Source: Rhodobacter sp. (GTDB taxonomy: Bacteria; Pseudomonadota; Alphaproteobacteria; Rhodobacterales; Rhodobacteraceae). Taken from it: DNA of 64,000 nt. Below the pieces are notes generated by a model. That model saw nothing but the letters and a program-made list of their open reading frames with translations. It was not told where the DNA came from and made no database searches. The DNA lies in NCBI GenBank assembly GCA_020250175.1, contig JADCEN010000006.1, positions 124,001 through 188,000 on the forward strand, in the 5' to 3' direction. The position numbers were made by a program, and so were the translations under genes. Positions 34,816 through 43,720 of this stretch are shown here, piece after piece (within the stretch, counting starts at the first letter, position 1; every line of letters starts with the position of its first letter).

Positions 34816-35625
34816 ATGGCGCATATCATCGTTGTCGGGAACGAGAAGGGGGGGTCGGGAAAATCGACCACCTGCATGCATGTGGCAACGGCGCTGGCCC
34901 GCATGGGGCACCGCGTTGGGGCGCTTGACCTTGACCTGCGCCAGAAGACCTTCGGCCGCTATGTCGAGAACCGCCGCGCCTATCTGCAGCGCAGCGGACT
35001 TGACCTGCCAACCCCCGATTACCGTGACCTGCCAGAGGTGGAAAAAGAGGCGCTTGGCCCCACCGAGAACGCCTTTGACCAGCGCCTGTCGGCAGCGATT
35101 GCAGCGATGGAAGCCGAATGCGATTTCATCGTCATCGATTGCCCCGGATCGCACACGCGCCTCAGCCAGGTCGCCCATTCCCTTGCCGACACGCTGATCA
35201 CGCCGCTGAATGACAGTTTCGTGGATTTCGACCTGCTGGCGCGGGTGGATGCCGAAACCGGCAAGGTGAAGGGGCCGTCGATCTATTCCGAAATGGTCTG
35301 GAACGCCCGCCAGCTGCGGGCGAAGGCCGGGCTGAAGCCGATCGACTGGGTGGTGCTGCGCAACCGGCTGGGCGCGCAGCAGATGCACAACAAGAAGAAG
35401 GTCGGCCAGGCGCTGGAAGACCTGTCAAGGCGCATCGGCTTTCGTGTGGCACCCGGCTTTTCCGAACGGGTGATCTTCCGCGAACTGTTCCCGCGCGGCC
35501 TGACCCTGCTTGACCTCAAGGATACCGGGGTGGACCAGCTGAACATCTCGAATATTGCGGCGCGTCAGGAAGTGCGCGACCTGATCAACGAACTGCGCCT
35601 GCCAAACGTCACCCTCAACTTCTGA
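34816..35625 (+). CDS. mipZ: Division-plane positioning ATPase MipZ
   Basis: ParA-like ATPase of 269 residues. In Caulobacter and relatives MipZ forms a gradient from the ParB-bound pole and inhibits FtsZ, placing the septum at midcell. The deviant Walker A is NEKGGSGKST at residue 9, followed by DLDLRQKTFGRYVENR and the switch DFIVIDCPGSHTRL. The mid-region RNRLGAQQMHNKKKVGQALEDL and ERVIFRELFPRGLTLLDL are MipZ-specific. It stands alone after the L31 terminator. Confidence 0.92.
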   Translation: MAHIIVVGNEKGGSGKSTTCMHVATALARMGHRVGALDLDLRQKTFGRYVENRRAYLQRSGLDLPTPDYRDLPEVEKEALGPTENAFDQRLSAAIAAMEAECDFIVIDCPGSHTRLSQVAHSLADTLITPLNDSFVDFDLLARVDAETGKVKGPSIYSEMVWNARQLRAKAGLKPIDWVVLRNRLGAQQMHNKKKVGQALEDLSRRIGFRVAPGFSERVIFRELFPRGLTLLDLKDTGVDQLNISNIAARQEVRDLINELRLPNVTLNF

Positions 35626-35685
35626 GGGTTGAGCCACAGGGCGGCGCGTGCCATGACATGGGCAGCCATCCGCACAGGCCATGAC

Positions 35686-37194
35686 ATGACCAACCCGCTT
35701 CATGACGCGCTGTTCGCCCCGCTGTCCGGCCGGCACAGCCCGCTGCTGATCCTGCAGGACGGTGCCACCCTGTCGGGAGACAACTTTCTGCGGCTTGTGT
35801 CGCGCCAGGCGAATGCCCTGCGCGGGTTCGGAGTGGGCAAAGGTGACAGGATCGCCGCACAGGTCGCCAAGACCCCCGAGGCGCTGGCGCTTTATGGGGC
35901 CGCCGTTGCCCTGGGTGCCGTCTTCCTGCCGCTCAATCCCGCCTATACCGCCGAAGAGGTGGCCTATTTCCTGGGCGATGCGACGCCCCGCGTCTTTCTG
36001 TGCGACCCCGCGCGGCAGGCATCGCTTGCCCCCGTTGCCGCCCGGCACGGCGCAGCCCTGTGGACGCTGGATGCAAAGGGCGGCGGGACGCTGACCGATG
36101 CGGCTGCGGCGCAGGCCGATGTTTTCGAACCGGCCCCCTGCGGCCCGGATGATCTTGCCGCCCTTCTTTACACCTCCGGTACGACGGGCCGCTCGAAGGG
36201 CGCGATGCTGACCCAGCGCAACCTTTTGTCCAATGCGCAGGCGCTGGCGCAGCTGTGGCGGTTTGACCGCGACGATGTGCTGCTGCATGCCCTGCCGGTC
36301 TTTCATACCCATGGGCTGTTTGTCGCCTCGAATGTCTCGTTGCTGACGGGGGGCGCGATGATCTTTCTGCCCGGCTTCGATACGGACACCGTCCTGCGCC
36401 TGCTGCCGCGGGCCACGGCGATGATGGGCGTGCCCACCTTCTATACGCGTCTTCTGTCCGATCCCCGGCTTGACCGCGATCTTGTGGCGCATGTCCGTCT
36501 GTTCGTCTCCGGCTCTGCCCCGCTTCTGGCCGAAACCCATCAGGCGTTTGAGGCCCGCACCGGGCAGCGCATTCTGGAGCGTTACGGGATGACCGAGACC
36601 AACATGAACACCTCCAACCCCTATGATGGCCAGCGGCGGGCGGGCACGGTCGGCTTCCCCCTGCCGGGGGTGGAACTGCGCCTGACGGACGGTGATGCCG
36701 AGGTTGCCGCAGGCGACATCGGCCAGATCGAGGTGCGCGGGCCGAATGTCTTCGCAGGCTACTGGAAGATGCCGGAAAAGACCGCCGAAGAGCTGCGCCC
36801 CGATGGTTTCTTCCAGACCGGCGACCTGGGCCAGCTTGATGCCGACGGTTATCTGAGGATCGTCGGCCGGATGAAGGACCTGATCATCTCGGGCGGTTTC
36901 AACGTTTACCCCAAAGAGGTGGAACTGCTGCTGGACGAGGTGCCGGGCGTGCAGGAAAGTGCCGTCATCGGCCTGCCGCACCCCGATTTCGGAGAGGCGG
37001 TCTTTGCGGTTGTTGTGCCGCAGGCGGGCGTCCTGCTGGATGCGGATGCCGTCCTGTCGGGGATCAGTGGCCGCCTGGCGCGATTCAAGCAGCCCAAGGC
37101 GGCGGTCGTGGTGGCGGACTTGCCGCGCAACGCCATGGGCAAGGTGCAAAAGAATGTGCTGCGCCAGACCTATGCGGGGTGGTTCGCGGACTGA
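35686..37194 (+). CDS. matB: Malonyl-CoA synthetase
   Basis: Acyl-CoA synthetase of 502 residues (ANL superfamily) which joins malonate or methylmalonate to CoA. The AMP-binding signature is LLYTSGTTGRSKGAM, followed by ERYGMTETNMNTSNP, QTGDLGQLDADGYLRIVGRMKDLII and the catalytic lysine region LPRNAMGKVQKN. Close resemblance to MatB rather than generic ligases is seen in LPVFHTHGLFVASN. The ATG at 35686 fits the MatB length; the upstream in-frame GTG adds a non-conserved leader. Malonyl-CoA decarboxylase or a dicarboxylate transporter is not adjacent. Confidence 0.87.
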   Translation: MTNPLHDALFAPLSGRHSPLLILQDGATLSGDNFLRLVSRQANALRGFGVGKGDRIAAQVAKTPEALALYGAAVALGAVFLPLNPAYTAEEVAYFLGDATPRVFLCDPARQASLAPVAARHGAALWTLDAKGGGTLTDAAAAQADVFEPAPCGPDDLAALLYTSGTTGRSKGAMLTQRNLLSNAQALAQLWRFDRDDVLLHALPVFHTHGLFVASNVSLLTGGAMIFLPGFDTDTVLRLLPRATAMMGVPTFYTRLLSDPRLDRDLVAHVRLFVSGSAPLLAETHQAFEARTGQRILERYGMTETNMNTSNPYDGQRRAGTVGFPLPGVELRLTDGDAEVAAGDIGQIEVRGPNVFAGYWKMPEKTAEELRPDGFFQTGDLGQLDADGYLRIVGRMKDLIISGGFNVYPKEVELLLDEVPGVQESAVIGLPHPDFGEAVFAVVVPQAGVLLDADAVLSGISGRLARFKQPKAAVVVADLPRNAMGKVQKNVLRQTYAGWFAD

Positions 37195-37197
37195 GCG

Positions 37198-37249
37198 GCG
37201 GGGGCTTTGCCCCCGCACCCCCAGGATACTTTCAAACAGATAATGAAGA
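37198..37249 (+). repeat. Dispersed repeat, copy 2 (complete), acts as matB/arsR terminator
   Basis: An 8-bp hairpin GCGGGGGC-TTT-GCCCCCGC (37198-37216) is followed by ACCCCCAGGATACTTT and CAAACAGATAATGAAG. It sits between convergent matB and arsR. The last codons of arsR lie inside the repeat tail. Confidence 0.65.
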
Positions 37250-37591
37250 AGCGGGATCGTCAGGGCCGGGGTCGTCGAGCTCCGCCGCCAGAAACCGCTC
37301 TAACCCGTCCAGATCGACCGCCTCGAACTGGCCGAAGCCCTGCATCCAGACAGAGGCGGCCCGCAGCGCGTCAGGTTCCAGCTTGCACCATTTCACGCGG
37401 CCGCGCTTTTCCTGCGTGATCAGCCCGGCCTCGGCCAGCACGCAAAGATGTTTCGAAACGGCAGCCAGCGACATGGAGAAGGGTTCGGCCACATCGGTGA
37501 CGGCCATGTCATCTTCCAGAAGCATCGCAAGGATGGCGCGCCGCGTGGGATCGGCAAGCGCGGAAAAGACCTGATCAAGCGGGTTCGACAT
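37232..37591 (-). CDS. ArsR family transcriptional regulator
   Basis: A 119-residue winged-helix repressor. The family core is FSALADPTRRAILAMLLEDDMAVTDVAEPFSMSLAAVSKHLCVLAEAGLITQEKRGRVKWCKLEPDALR, without the CxC metal site of ArsR/SmtB sensors. It is closer to the non-metal ArsR subfamily that starts MSNPLDQVFSALADPTRRAI and often regulates SRPBCC (AHSA1) proteins, but none is adjacent. The C-terminal five residues (SSLSV) and the stop are encoded by the dispersed repeat. It is divergent from atpI. Confidence 0.88.
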   Translation of the reverse strand: MSNPLDQVFSALADPTRRAILAMLLEDDMAVTDVAEPFSMSLAAVSKHLCVLAEAGLITQEKRGRVKWCKLEPDALRAASVWMQGFGQFEAVDLDGLERFLAAELDDPGPDDPASSLSV

Positions 37592-37761
37592 GGTGCAGCT
37601 ATGTCGCGCAGGCGGCATATCGTCAACCATCCGGTTGAATATGGCAGACGGGCGGTGCGGACCCGATCTGTCGCGCGAGGTGCCGCGCGCATTCGCAAGA
37701 CGGCAGGAATATGATCGAAATATCAATGATCTAAACAGATTGCCGCAGGGCAGATCGACGC

Positions 37762-37790
37762 TTGACTCATCCCTGCACCCTCCGTAGGTT
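37762..37790 (+). promoter_or_regulatory. Promoter of the atpI-B-E-F'-F operon
   Basis: TTGACT (37762-37767), 17-bp spacer, TAGGTT (37785-37790), 27 bp before the atpI start. The -10 resembles that of carA (TAGGGT), supporting a shared promoter type. Confidence 0.5.
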
Positions 37791-37816
37791 CCGCCCGACT
37801 GCCGAGGGGCGCGCAG

Positions 37817-38152
37817 ATGGCTGACGAACCCGATCCCGACCGCCTGCGTGCCTTGGAAGCGCGGCTGAACCGGGTGAAGGGCCAAGCCGTGAAAGCTGAC
37901 GCATCGGTGGGCACAGGCTTTTCGCAGGGCGAGCTGGCCTGGCGGATGATCATCGAACTCGTGACCGGCATGGTGATCGGCATGGGGATTGGTTATGGGT
38001 TGGATATGCTGTTCGGCACCCTTCCCGTCTTGCTGATCATCTTTACGCTTTTCGGGTTTGCCGCCGGCATCAAGACGATGCTGCGCACGGCGGACCAGAT
38101 GAAGAAACAACAGGACGCGGGCAAGCCCGGGTTCAGCGATGGGGGCGAATAG
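37817..38152 (+). CDS. atpI: F0F1 ATP synthase accessory protein AtpI/AtpZ
   Basis: A 111-residue protein with two membrane helices (about residues 43-65 and 68-90: [23 protein letters not shown] and [17 protein letters not shown]). The motif [22 protein letters not shown] defines the alphaproteobacterial AtpI family, which helps c-ring assembly or magnesium supply. It is first in the F0 operon, one base before the atpB GTG. Confidence 0.9.
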   Translation: MADEPDPDRLRALEARLNRVKGQAVKADASVGTGFSQGELAWRMIIELVTGMVIGMGIGYGLDMLFGTLPVLLIIFTLFGFAAGIKTMLRTADQMKKQQDAGKPGFSDGGE

Positions 38153-38153
38153 C

Positions 38154-38906
38154 GTGGCTACGGAAGGCGAAAGCAGCGGTTTTGCGATTCACCCGATGGA
38201 TCAGTTCGTGATCAAGCCCCTGTTTGGCGGGACAGAGATCTACTGGTATACGGTCACCAACGTGACGCTGTGGATGGCGATTGCCGTGCTGTGCATCGCG
38301 GGTCTTCTGGTTCTGGGCACCCGCCGCCGCGCGATCATCCCGTCGCGCACGCAGTCCGTGGCCGAGATGATCTACGGGTTCATCTACAATATGGTCGAAG
38401 ACGTGACTGGCCATGACGGGGTCAAATACTTTCCCTATGTCATGACGCTGTTCCTGTTCATCCTTTTTGCCAATCTGCTTGGTCTGGTTCCGACCAGCTT
38501 CACCACGACCAGCCATGTCGCCGTCACGGTGACGCTGGCACTGATGGTGTTCCTTGGCGTCACGATCCTTGGGTTCATCCGGAACGGCGTCGGGTTTCTC
38601 AGCATGTTCTGGGTGTCGTCGGCCCCACTGGCCGTGCGCCCGATTCTGGCGGTGATCGAGGTGATCTCTTACTTCGTCCGCCCTGTCAGCCATTCCATCC
38701 GGCTTGCCGGCAACCTGATGGCAGGCCATGCGGTGATCAAGGTGATTGCAGGCTTTGCATCCCTGGCCGTCGTATCGCCCGTCGTGGTCGGCGCTGTCGC
38801 GGCAATCTACGGTCTGGAACTGCTTGTCGCGGTTGTCCAGGCTTACGTCTTTACCATTCTGACCTGCGTCTATCTGCGCGATGCCGTAGGCGGGGCGCAC
38901 CACTAG
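38154..38906 (+). CDS. atpB: ATP synthase F0 subunit a
   Basis: Membrane half-channel subunit for protons, 250 residues if the GTG at 38154 is used. An ATG at 38139 would add five residues and overlap atpI; family members start just before the [15 protein letters not shown] segment, so GTG is preferred. The essential arginine is in [14 protein letters not shown], and the C-terminal helix ends [21 protein letters not shown]1 genes are not in the window, as is normal for this order where F0 and F1 are separate operons. Confidence 0.94.
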   Translation: MATEGESSGFAIHPMDQFVIKPLFGGTEIYWYTVTNVTLWMAIAVLCIAGLLVLGTRRRAIIPSRTQSVAEMIYGFIYNMVEDVTGHDGVKYFPYVMTLFLFILFANLLGLVPTSFTTTSHVAVTVTLALMVFLGVTILGFIRNGVGFLSMFWVSSAPLAVRPILAVIEVISYFVRPVSHSIRLAGNLMAGHAVIKVIAGFASLAVVSPVVVGAVAAIYGLELLVAVVQAYVFTILTCVYLRDAVGGAHH

Positions 38907-38957
38907 GGTCCGGACGATCAACCAATCCAATCCACATTCCATAAGGAGCTGAAAGCT

Positions 38958-39194
38958 ATGGAAGGCGATATCGCAGAAATGGGCAAATTCATCGGTGCAG
39001 GCCTGGCCACGATCGGTCTGGGCGGCGCTGGTATCGGTGTGGGTCACATCGCTGGCAACTTCCTGTCGGGTGCGCTGCGCAACCCGTCGGCTGCGCCCGG
39101 CCAGATGGCCAACCTCTTCGTCGGCATCGCCTTTGCCGAAGCGCTTGGGATCTTCTCGTTCCTGATTGCCCTGCTGCTGATGTTCGCGGTCTGA
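38958..39194 (+). CDS. atpE: ATP synthase F0 subunit c
   Basis: A 78-residue ring proteolipid with two helices. The loop after helix 1 is ALRNPSA and the proton-binding carboxylate is the glutamate in [17 protein letters not shown] precedes the ATG. The 63-bp gap before it carries no hairpin, whereas high c-subunit output is usually achieved by this strong ribosome binding site. Confidence 0.96.
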   Translation: MEGDIAEMGKFIGAGLATIGLGGAGIGVGHIAGNFLSGALRNPSAAPGQMANLFVGIAFAEALGIFSFLIALLLMFAV

Positions 39195-39269
39195 TCGCGC
39201 AAACCGTTGCTTGCGGTCGGAGCGGGCATGCCCTCTCCGGCCAATCCACTGGGTCTGCAGGAGAACGAC

Positions 39270-39803
39270 ATGGCGACTGAAGCCACAAAGGCGGCCGGCC
39301 AGGGCGGCGAAGCCGTTGGAATGCCGCAGCTCGATTTTTCGACATGGCCGAACCAGATCTTCTGGCTGCTGGTCACGCTGGTCGCGATCTATCTTCTGCT
39401 GACGCGCATTGCGCTGCCCCGGATCGGGGCGGTGCTTGCCGACCGCAAGGGGGCCATCACCAATGACCTTGCGGCGGCGGAAGAGCTGAAGCAGAAGGCG
39501 CTGAAGGCCGAAAAGGCCTATAACGAGGCGCTGGCGCAGGCCCGCGCCGATGCCGCAAAGATCGTGGCCGAAGCCCGTGCAGTCATCCAGAAAGACCTGG
39601 ACGCGGCGCTTGCAAAGGCGGATGCCCAGATTGTCGCGAAATCCGCCGAATCCGAAGGGCGCATCACCGAGATCCGGGAAGGTGCTTTGGCGGCCGTGAC
39701 CGAAGTTGCCAAGGATACCGCCAGGGAAATCGTGGTGGCCCTGGGTGGCAAGGCTGATGCCCGGTCGGTGGCGGCGGCTGTCACGGCGCGGCTGAAAGGG
39801 TAA
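39270..39803 (+). CDS. atpG: ATP synthase F0 subunit b'
   Basis: Peripheral stalk subunit of 177 residues, the b' form found in photosynthetic and related alphaproteobacteria. A single membrane helix (about residues 30-50, [23 protein letters not shown]) follows a polar leader, then a long charged coiled coil rich in alanine, lysine and glutamate. The ATG at 39270 follows GCAGGAG. It pairs with the b subunit encoded 5 bp downstream. Confidence 0.9.
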   Translation: MATEATKAAGQGGEAVGMPQLDFSTWPNQIFWLLVTLVAIYLLLTRIALPRIGAVLADRKGAITNDLAAAEELKQKALKAEKAYNEALAQARADAAKIVAEARAVIQKDLDAALAKADAQIVAKSAESEGRITEIREGALAAVTEVAKDTAREIVVALGGKADARSVAAAVTARLKG

Positions 39804-39808
39804 GGGCG

Positions 39809-40363
39809 ATGATCCGGATCATTCTTGCCAGCCTGCTGGCCGCAACCCCCGCACTTGCCGCGAAGGGTCCCTTCTTTTCGCTGCATAACACCGACTTCGT
39901 CGTGCTGATGGCGTTCATCGTCTTTGTTGGCATCCTGCTTTATGCCAGGGTGCCCGCGCGCCTGACCGCGATCCTTGACGCCCGCGCGGTTCAGATCAAG
40001 GCCGACCTGGCTGAGGCCAAGGCCCTGCGGGAAGAGGCGCAGACAATTCTGGCATCCTACGAGCGCAAGCAGAAAGACGTGCAGACCCAGGCTGACCGCA
40101 TCGTTGCAACCGCCAGGGAAGAGGCGATGGCGGCCGCCGCCGAGGCGAAGGAAGAGCTGAAAGCATCGATCACCCGGCGCCTGGCAGCTGCTGAAGACCG
40201 CATCGCTTCGGCCGAAACCGCCGCATTGCGTGAGGTGCGCGAACAGGCCGTTTCGGTGGCCATTGCGGCTGCGGGCGATCTTCTGGCCAAGCAGATGACC
40301 GCCGAAGGCGCAGGGACGATGATCGAAGCTTCGATCAAGCAGGTCGGACAGCGCCTTCACTGA
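39809..40363 (+). CDS. atpF: ATP synthase F0 subunit b
   Basis: Peripheral stalk subunit of 184 residues. An N-terminal hydrophobic leader (MIRIILASLLAATPALAA) looks like a cleavable signal, as reported for some alphaproteobacterial b subunits; a second helix follows (FVVLMAFIVFVGILLYA), then a long coiled coil. It is the last gene of the operon and converges with a GntR regulator; the 103-bp gap has no clear terminator. Confidence 0.92.
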   Translation: MIRIILASLLAATPALAAKGPFFSLHNTDFVVLMAFIVFVGILLYARVPARLTAILDARAVQIKADLAEAKALREEAQTILASYERKQKDVQTQADRIVATAREEAMAAAAEAKEELKASITRRLAAAEDRIASAETAALREVREQAVSVAIAAAGDLLAKQMTAEGAGTMIEASIKQVGQRLH

Positions 40364-40466
40364 TCTGCGCTGAGCATGCAGACCCGGTCCGGTTTTGGCA
40401 CGGCAAGTATTTTCCCTTTGGGGTCAGGCGGGGGACATCCGCCGCAGATGCCGGGTGCCGCATCGG

Positions 40467-41237
40467 TCATGTGCGGCGCTGTTCATGCTCCAGCCGCTGC
40501 AGGGCGATGGCCTCGTGCCGTTCGGCACGGTGCTGGTTGTGCAGGGCCGTCTCCACGTAACTCATATGCGCCTCAACAGCGGCGCGCGCCGCGCCGGGGT
40601 CGCGGGCCTGCAGGGCGCTGTTGATCGCCCGGTGCTGGTCCAGCAGGGCCTCGCGGGTGGTGCGTTGCCTGAATATGATTTGGCGGTTGTAGAACACGCC
40701 TTCGCGCAGAAGCTGGAACATCGAGCGCATCATGTGCAGCATGACGACGTTGTGGCTTGCCTCGATGATCGCCATGTGAAAGCCGGCATCCAGTTGCGCC
40801 TCATCCTCGGGGGCACGGCGCGCGTCGATCTGTTCCATCTTGCGCAGGATCGCGTCGATCACCTGCAGGTCGGTGTCCGAGGCAAGGCGCGCCGCCCGCT
40901 CTGCCGCCAGCCCTTCCATATCCCGCCGAAAGGCGATGTAGTCGAACACGGCCTCTTGATGGGTTGCAAAAAGCTGGACCAGCGCATCAGAAAAGGCCGA
41001 TCCCAGCACATCGGCAACAAAGACCCCGGCCCCCGGCCGGCTTGTCAGCAGGCCGCGCTGTTGCAGGTCGGCCACCGCTTCGCGCAGCGACGGGCGCGAA
41101 ACCCCAAGCTGTTCGGACAGATCGCGCTCTGATGGCAGGCGCTCTGCGGGCCGCAGGATGCCGCGCAGGATCAGCAGTTCGATCTGCCGCACCACGGATT
41201 GGGCCAGTTTTTCCTGCTCGACCCTTTGGAATGGCAT
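40467..41237 (-). CDS. GntR/FadR family transcriptional regulator (PdhR-like)
   Basis: A 256-residue regulator with N-terminal winged helix (VVRQIELLILRGILRPAERLPSERDLSEQLGVSRPSLREAVADLQQRGLL) and a C-terminal FCD ligand-binding domain. Histidines in QLDAGFHMAIIEAS and DQHRAINSALQARD are metal-binding positions of FCD proteins. The sequence resembles PdhR/LldR regulators, which sense pyruvate or lactate; this is inferred. No target gene is adjacent on its own strand. Confidence 0.88.
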   Translation of the reverse strand: MPFQRVEQEKLAQSVVRQIELLILRGILRPAERLPSERDLSEQLGVSRPSLREAVADLQQRGLLTSRPGAGVFVADVLGSAFSDALVQLFATHQEAVFDYIAFRRDMEGLAAERAARLASDTDLQVIDAILRKMEQIDARRAPEDEAQLDAGFHMAIIEASHNVVMLHMMRSMFQLLREGVFYNRQIIFRQRTTREALLDQHRAINSALQARDPGAARAAVEAHMSYVETALHNQHRAERHEAIALQRLEHEQRRT

Positions 41238-41339
41238 CTGTCCCTCTGTCCGGGGGGTGGCGCGCGGTGCGCGAGCCTGCGGAGTTTCCCGCCGACACGG
41301 GGCCGGGCCGCAAGCCCGGCACCAGTGCGGCAGGCAGCG

Positions 41340-41990
41340 TCAGGTGTTGGGGCGGATCACGATCTCGACACGCCGGTTCAGGGCGCGGCCCTCGGGCGTC
41401 AGGTTCGAGGCGACCGGAAAATCCTCTCCGCGGCCGATGGCCACGATCCGGCGGCTGGGCACGCCGGCGGTGCGCAGCTTATCGGCCACGGCACCGGCGC
41501 GGCGCTGCGACAGGTCCTGGTTTAGCGCGGCCGTGCCGGTGTTGTCGGTATGGCCCACGATCTCGACCGTGCTGTCAGGATATCTCAGCAGGTTCGTGGC
41601 CAGCGCATCCAGGTCGCGCAGCAGGTCCGGGCGCAAGGCGGCGCTGTTGGTGGCAAAGAGGATGTCCTGGGGCATGGTCACGGTCAGTGAGTTGCCGTTG
41701 TTCACCACCCTGGTCTGGTTTGACACGCTGCCCTGAAGCTCTGCCGCCTGACGATCCAGCGAGGAGCCGATGACCCCGCCCACAGCACCACCCAGAATGG
41801 CACCCGCCGCCGCCTGGGCCAGCCGGTTGCCGCCCGAGGCATTCGCCCCGACCGCAGCGCCCACCAGCGCGCCGGTCACGGCACCTGCGGTGGCCTTCGG
41901 GCCGCCGGCGATGGTCTGCGTATCCGGGGCGCAGGCGGCAAGGCCCAAAAGGGCCACGGAAGCGATGACGAGCGGAGTTCTTTGGTTCAT
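41340..41990 (-). CDS. OmpA family outer-membrane lipoprotein
   Basis: A 216-residue lipoprotein with lipobox LAAC at about residues 17-20. A glycine/alanine-rich segment (ATAGAVTGALVGAAVGANASGG, AGAILGGAVGGVIGSSL) resembles the glycine-zipper motif, and the C-terminal OmpA domain binds peptidoglycan (LFATNSAALRP, VEIVGHTDNTGTAALNQDLSQRRAGAV, GRALNRRVEIVIRP). Similar to YiaD-type proteins. Monocistronic by position, same strand as the GntR gene and the Ada-like gene. Confidence 0.9.
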   Translation of the reverse strand: MNQRTPLVIASVALLGLAACAPDTQTIAGGPKATAGAVTGALVGAAVGANASGGNRLAQAAAGAILGGAVGGVIGSSLDRQAAELQGSVSNQTRVVNNGNSLTVTMPQDILFATNSAALRPDLLRDLDALATNLLRYPDSTVEIVGHTDNTGTAALNQDLSQRRAGAVADKLRTAGVPSRRIVAIGRGEDFPVASNLTPEGRALNRRVEIVIRPNT

Positions 41991-42098
41991 GGTCTGCCTC
42001 TTTTTTTATTGCGCGAAAGCCTGTGTCCCGCGTTCATACAGCAGCCCTTGCAGGGCGTCAAAACCCTGCTTGGGTCTTGCTACAACGGACAGGCCGGA

Positions 42099-42947
42099 TC
42101 AGGCTGCGTCAGACCGGGCGGATTCCCAGGCCAGCATCGCGCGTTTGACCGGAAGGCCCCAGTGATACCCGCCCAGCCCGCCAGACTTGCGCAGCGCGCG
42201 GTGGCAGGGGATCAGCCAGCTCACCGGATTGCGCCCGACCGCCGTTCCTACCGCCCGGACGGCCTTGGGGTGGCCGACCGCTGCGGCAAGGTCCGAATAG
42301 GTGGTGACCTGGCCGCTGGGGATGCGCAGCAGCGCCTCCCAGACCTTGATCTGAAACGGGGCACCGATCAGGTAAAGCGGGGCGGGCTGCGCTGCTGTGG
42401 CCTGTCCGAATGCGCCGCGAACCCAATCGTGCAGGCGCTGGGGCGCTTCGACAAAGTCCGCCTTCGGCCAGCGCCCCCGCAGATCAGCCATCGCCCCGGC
42501 CTCGCCGGTTTCGGCGGTAAAGGCCAGGCCGCAAATTCCCTTGCCGGTCCCCATGGCCAGGACCGGCCCGAACGGGCTGTCAAAGCGGCCCCAGAAAATC
42601 TGCAGCCCCGCGCCGCCGCGTGCGAATTCCCCCGGTGTCATCGCTTCCCAGCGCAGGAACAGATCATGCAGCCGCCCGCCCCCCGACAGGCCGGCGGCAA
42701 GCGATGTGTCCAGCACGCTGTGCCGTTCGGCCAGCAGGTGCCGGGCGTGGTCCAGCGTCAGATATTGCTGATAGCGCTTGGGCGAGACGCCGACCCAAAG
42801 CGAGAAGACCCGCTGGAAATGCGCCGTGCTCATGCCCATGCGGCTGGCCAGATCGTCCAGCGTCAGGCCAGGCCCGCCGTCGCCAATCAGGCGCAGGGCA
42901 CGGGCAATGACGGCATAATGGTAGGGGTCCTGTGGCAGGTCTGACAT
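42099..42947 (-). CDS. Bifunctional AraC/Ada-type methylated-DNA-protein cysteine methyltransferase
   Basis: A 282-residue protein with an AraC helix-turn-helix at residues 20-105 (LTLDDLASRMGMSTAHFQRVFSLWVGVSPKRY) and an O6-alkylguanine methyltransferase domain in the last 160 residues. The active-site cysteine is in IPCHRALRKSGGLGGYHWG. The N-terminal zinc-cysteine domain of E. coli Ada is missing, so it may repair O6-methylguanine and regulate but not sense methyl-phosphotriesters. The ATG at 42947 follows AAGGAG. The gene is divergent from nth, another DNA repair enzyme. Confidence 0.9.
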   Translation of the reverse strand: MSDLPQDPYHYAVIARALRLIGDGGPGLTLDDLASRMGMSTAHFQRVFSLWVGVSPKRYQQYLTLDHARHLLAERHSVLDTSLAAGLSGGGRLHDLFLRWEAMTPGEFARGGAGLQIFWGRFDSPFGPVLAMGTGKGICGLAFTAETGEAGAMADLRGRWPKADFVEAPQRLHDWVRGAFGQATAAQPAPLYLIGAPFQIKVWEALLRIPSGQVTTYSDLAAAVGHPKAVRAVGTAVGRNPVSWLIPCHRALRKSGGLGGYHWGLPVKRAMLAWESARSDAA

Positions 42948-43075
42948 GGCAAAGCTCCTTTTGCGGGGCCAGTCTAGGGGGGCTGTGCCTGGCGCGCGAC
43001 CCGGATCTTGCGGGTTCCTGCGGAAAGGCCCCCACGGCGCTTGCCCAAGGGCGCGGCGTTTGGCAGAAGGCAGGC

Positions 43076-43720
43076 ATGGCACGCCAGCTTGATTACCCCA
43101 CGATCCGCGAGATCTTTACCCGCTTTCAGGCGGCCGAGCCCGAACCGAAGGGCGAACTGGAGCATGTGAACGCCTATACCTTGCTGGTGGCGGTGGCGCT
43201 TTCGGCCCAGGCGACCGATGCGGGCGTGAACAAGGCGACGCGCGCGCTGTTTGCCGTTGCCGATACGCCCGCCAGGATGCTGGCCCTGGGGGAAGAGGCG
43301 CTGACCGGGCACATCCGCACCATCGGCCTGTTCCGCACCAAGGCCCGGCATGTGATGAAGCTGAGCCGCCTTCTTGCCGAAAAGTTCGGCGGCGAGGTGC
43401 CGTCTTCGCGCGCGGCGCTGCAATCGCTGCCAGGGGTGGGCCGCAAGACGGCGAATGTCGTGCTGAACATGTGGTTCCGCTATCCGGCGCAGGCGGTGGA
43501 CACCCATGTATTCCGGCTCTGCAACCGCACCGGCATTGCGCCCGGCAAGACTGTTGAGGCCGTGGAAACGGCGCTGGAGGATCATCTGCCTGCCGAATTC
43601 GCGCTGCATGCCCATCACTGGCTGATCCTGCACGGGCGCTATACCTGTGTCGCGCGCAAGCCCAAATGCCCCGCCTGCCTGATCCGCGACCTGTGCCAAC
43701 ATGAGGACAAGACCCGATGA
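43076..43720 (+). CDS. nth: Endonuclease III (DNA glycosylase/AP lyase)
   Basis: Base excision repair enzyme for oxidised pyrimidines, 214 residues. The catalytic lysine lies in LPGVGRKTANVVLN and the aspartate in VDTHVFRLCNR; the 4Fe-4S ligands are spaced C-x6-C-x2-C-x5-C at the C-terminus (CVARKPKCPACLIRDLC). The ATG at 43076 is preferred since a longer upstream frame is not conserved-looking. It overlaps the following kinase gene (ATGA). Confidence 0.95.
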   Translation: MARQLDYPTIREIFTRFQAAEPEPKGELEHVNAYTLLVAVALSAQATDAGVNKATRALFAVADTPARMLALGEEALTGHIRTIGLFRTKARHVMKLSRLLAEKFGGEVPSSRAALQSLPGVGRKTANVVLNMWFRYPAQAVDTHVFRLCNRTGIAPGKTVEAVETALEDHLPAEFALHAHHWLILHGRYTCVARKPKCPACLIRDLCQHEDKTR

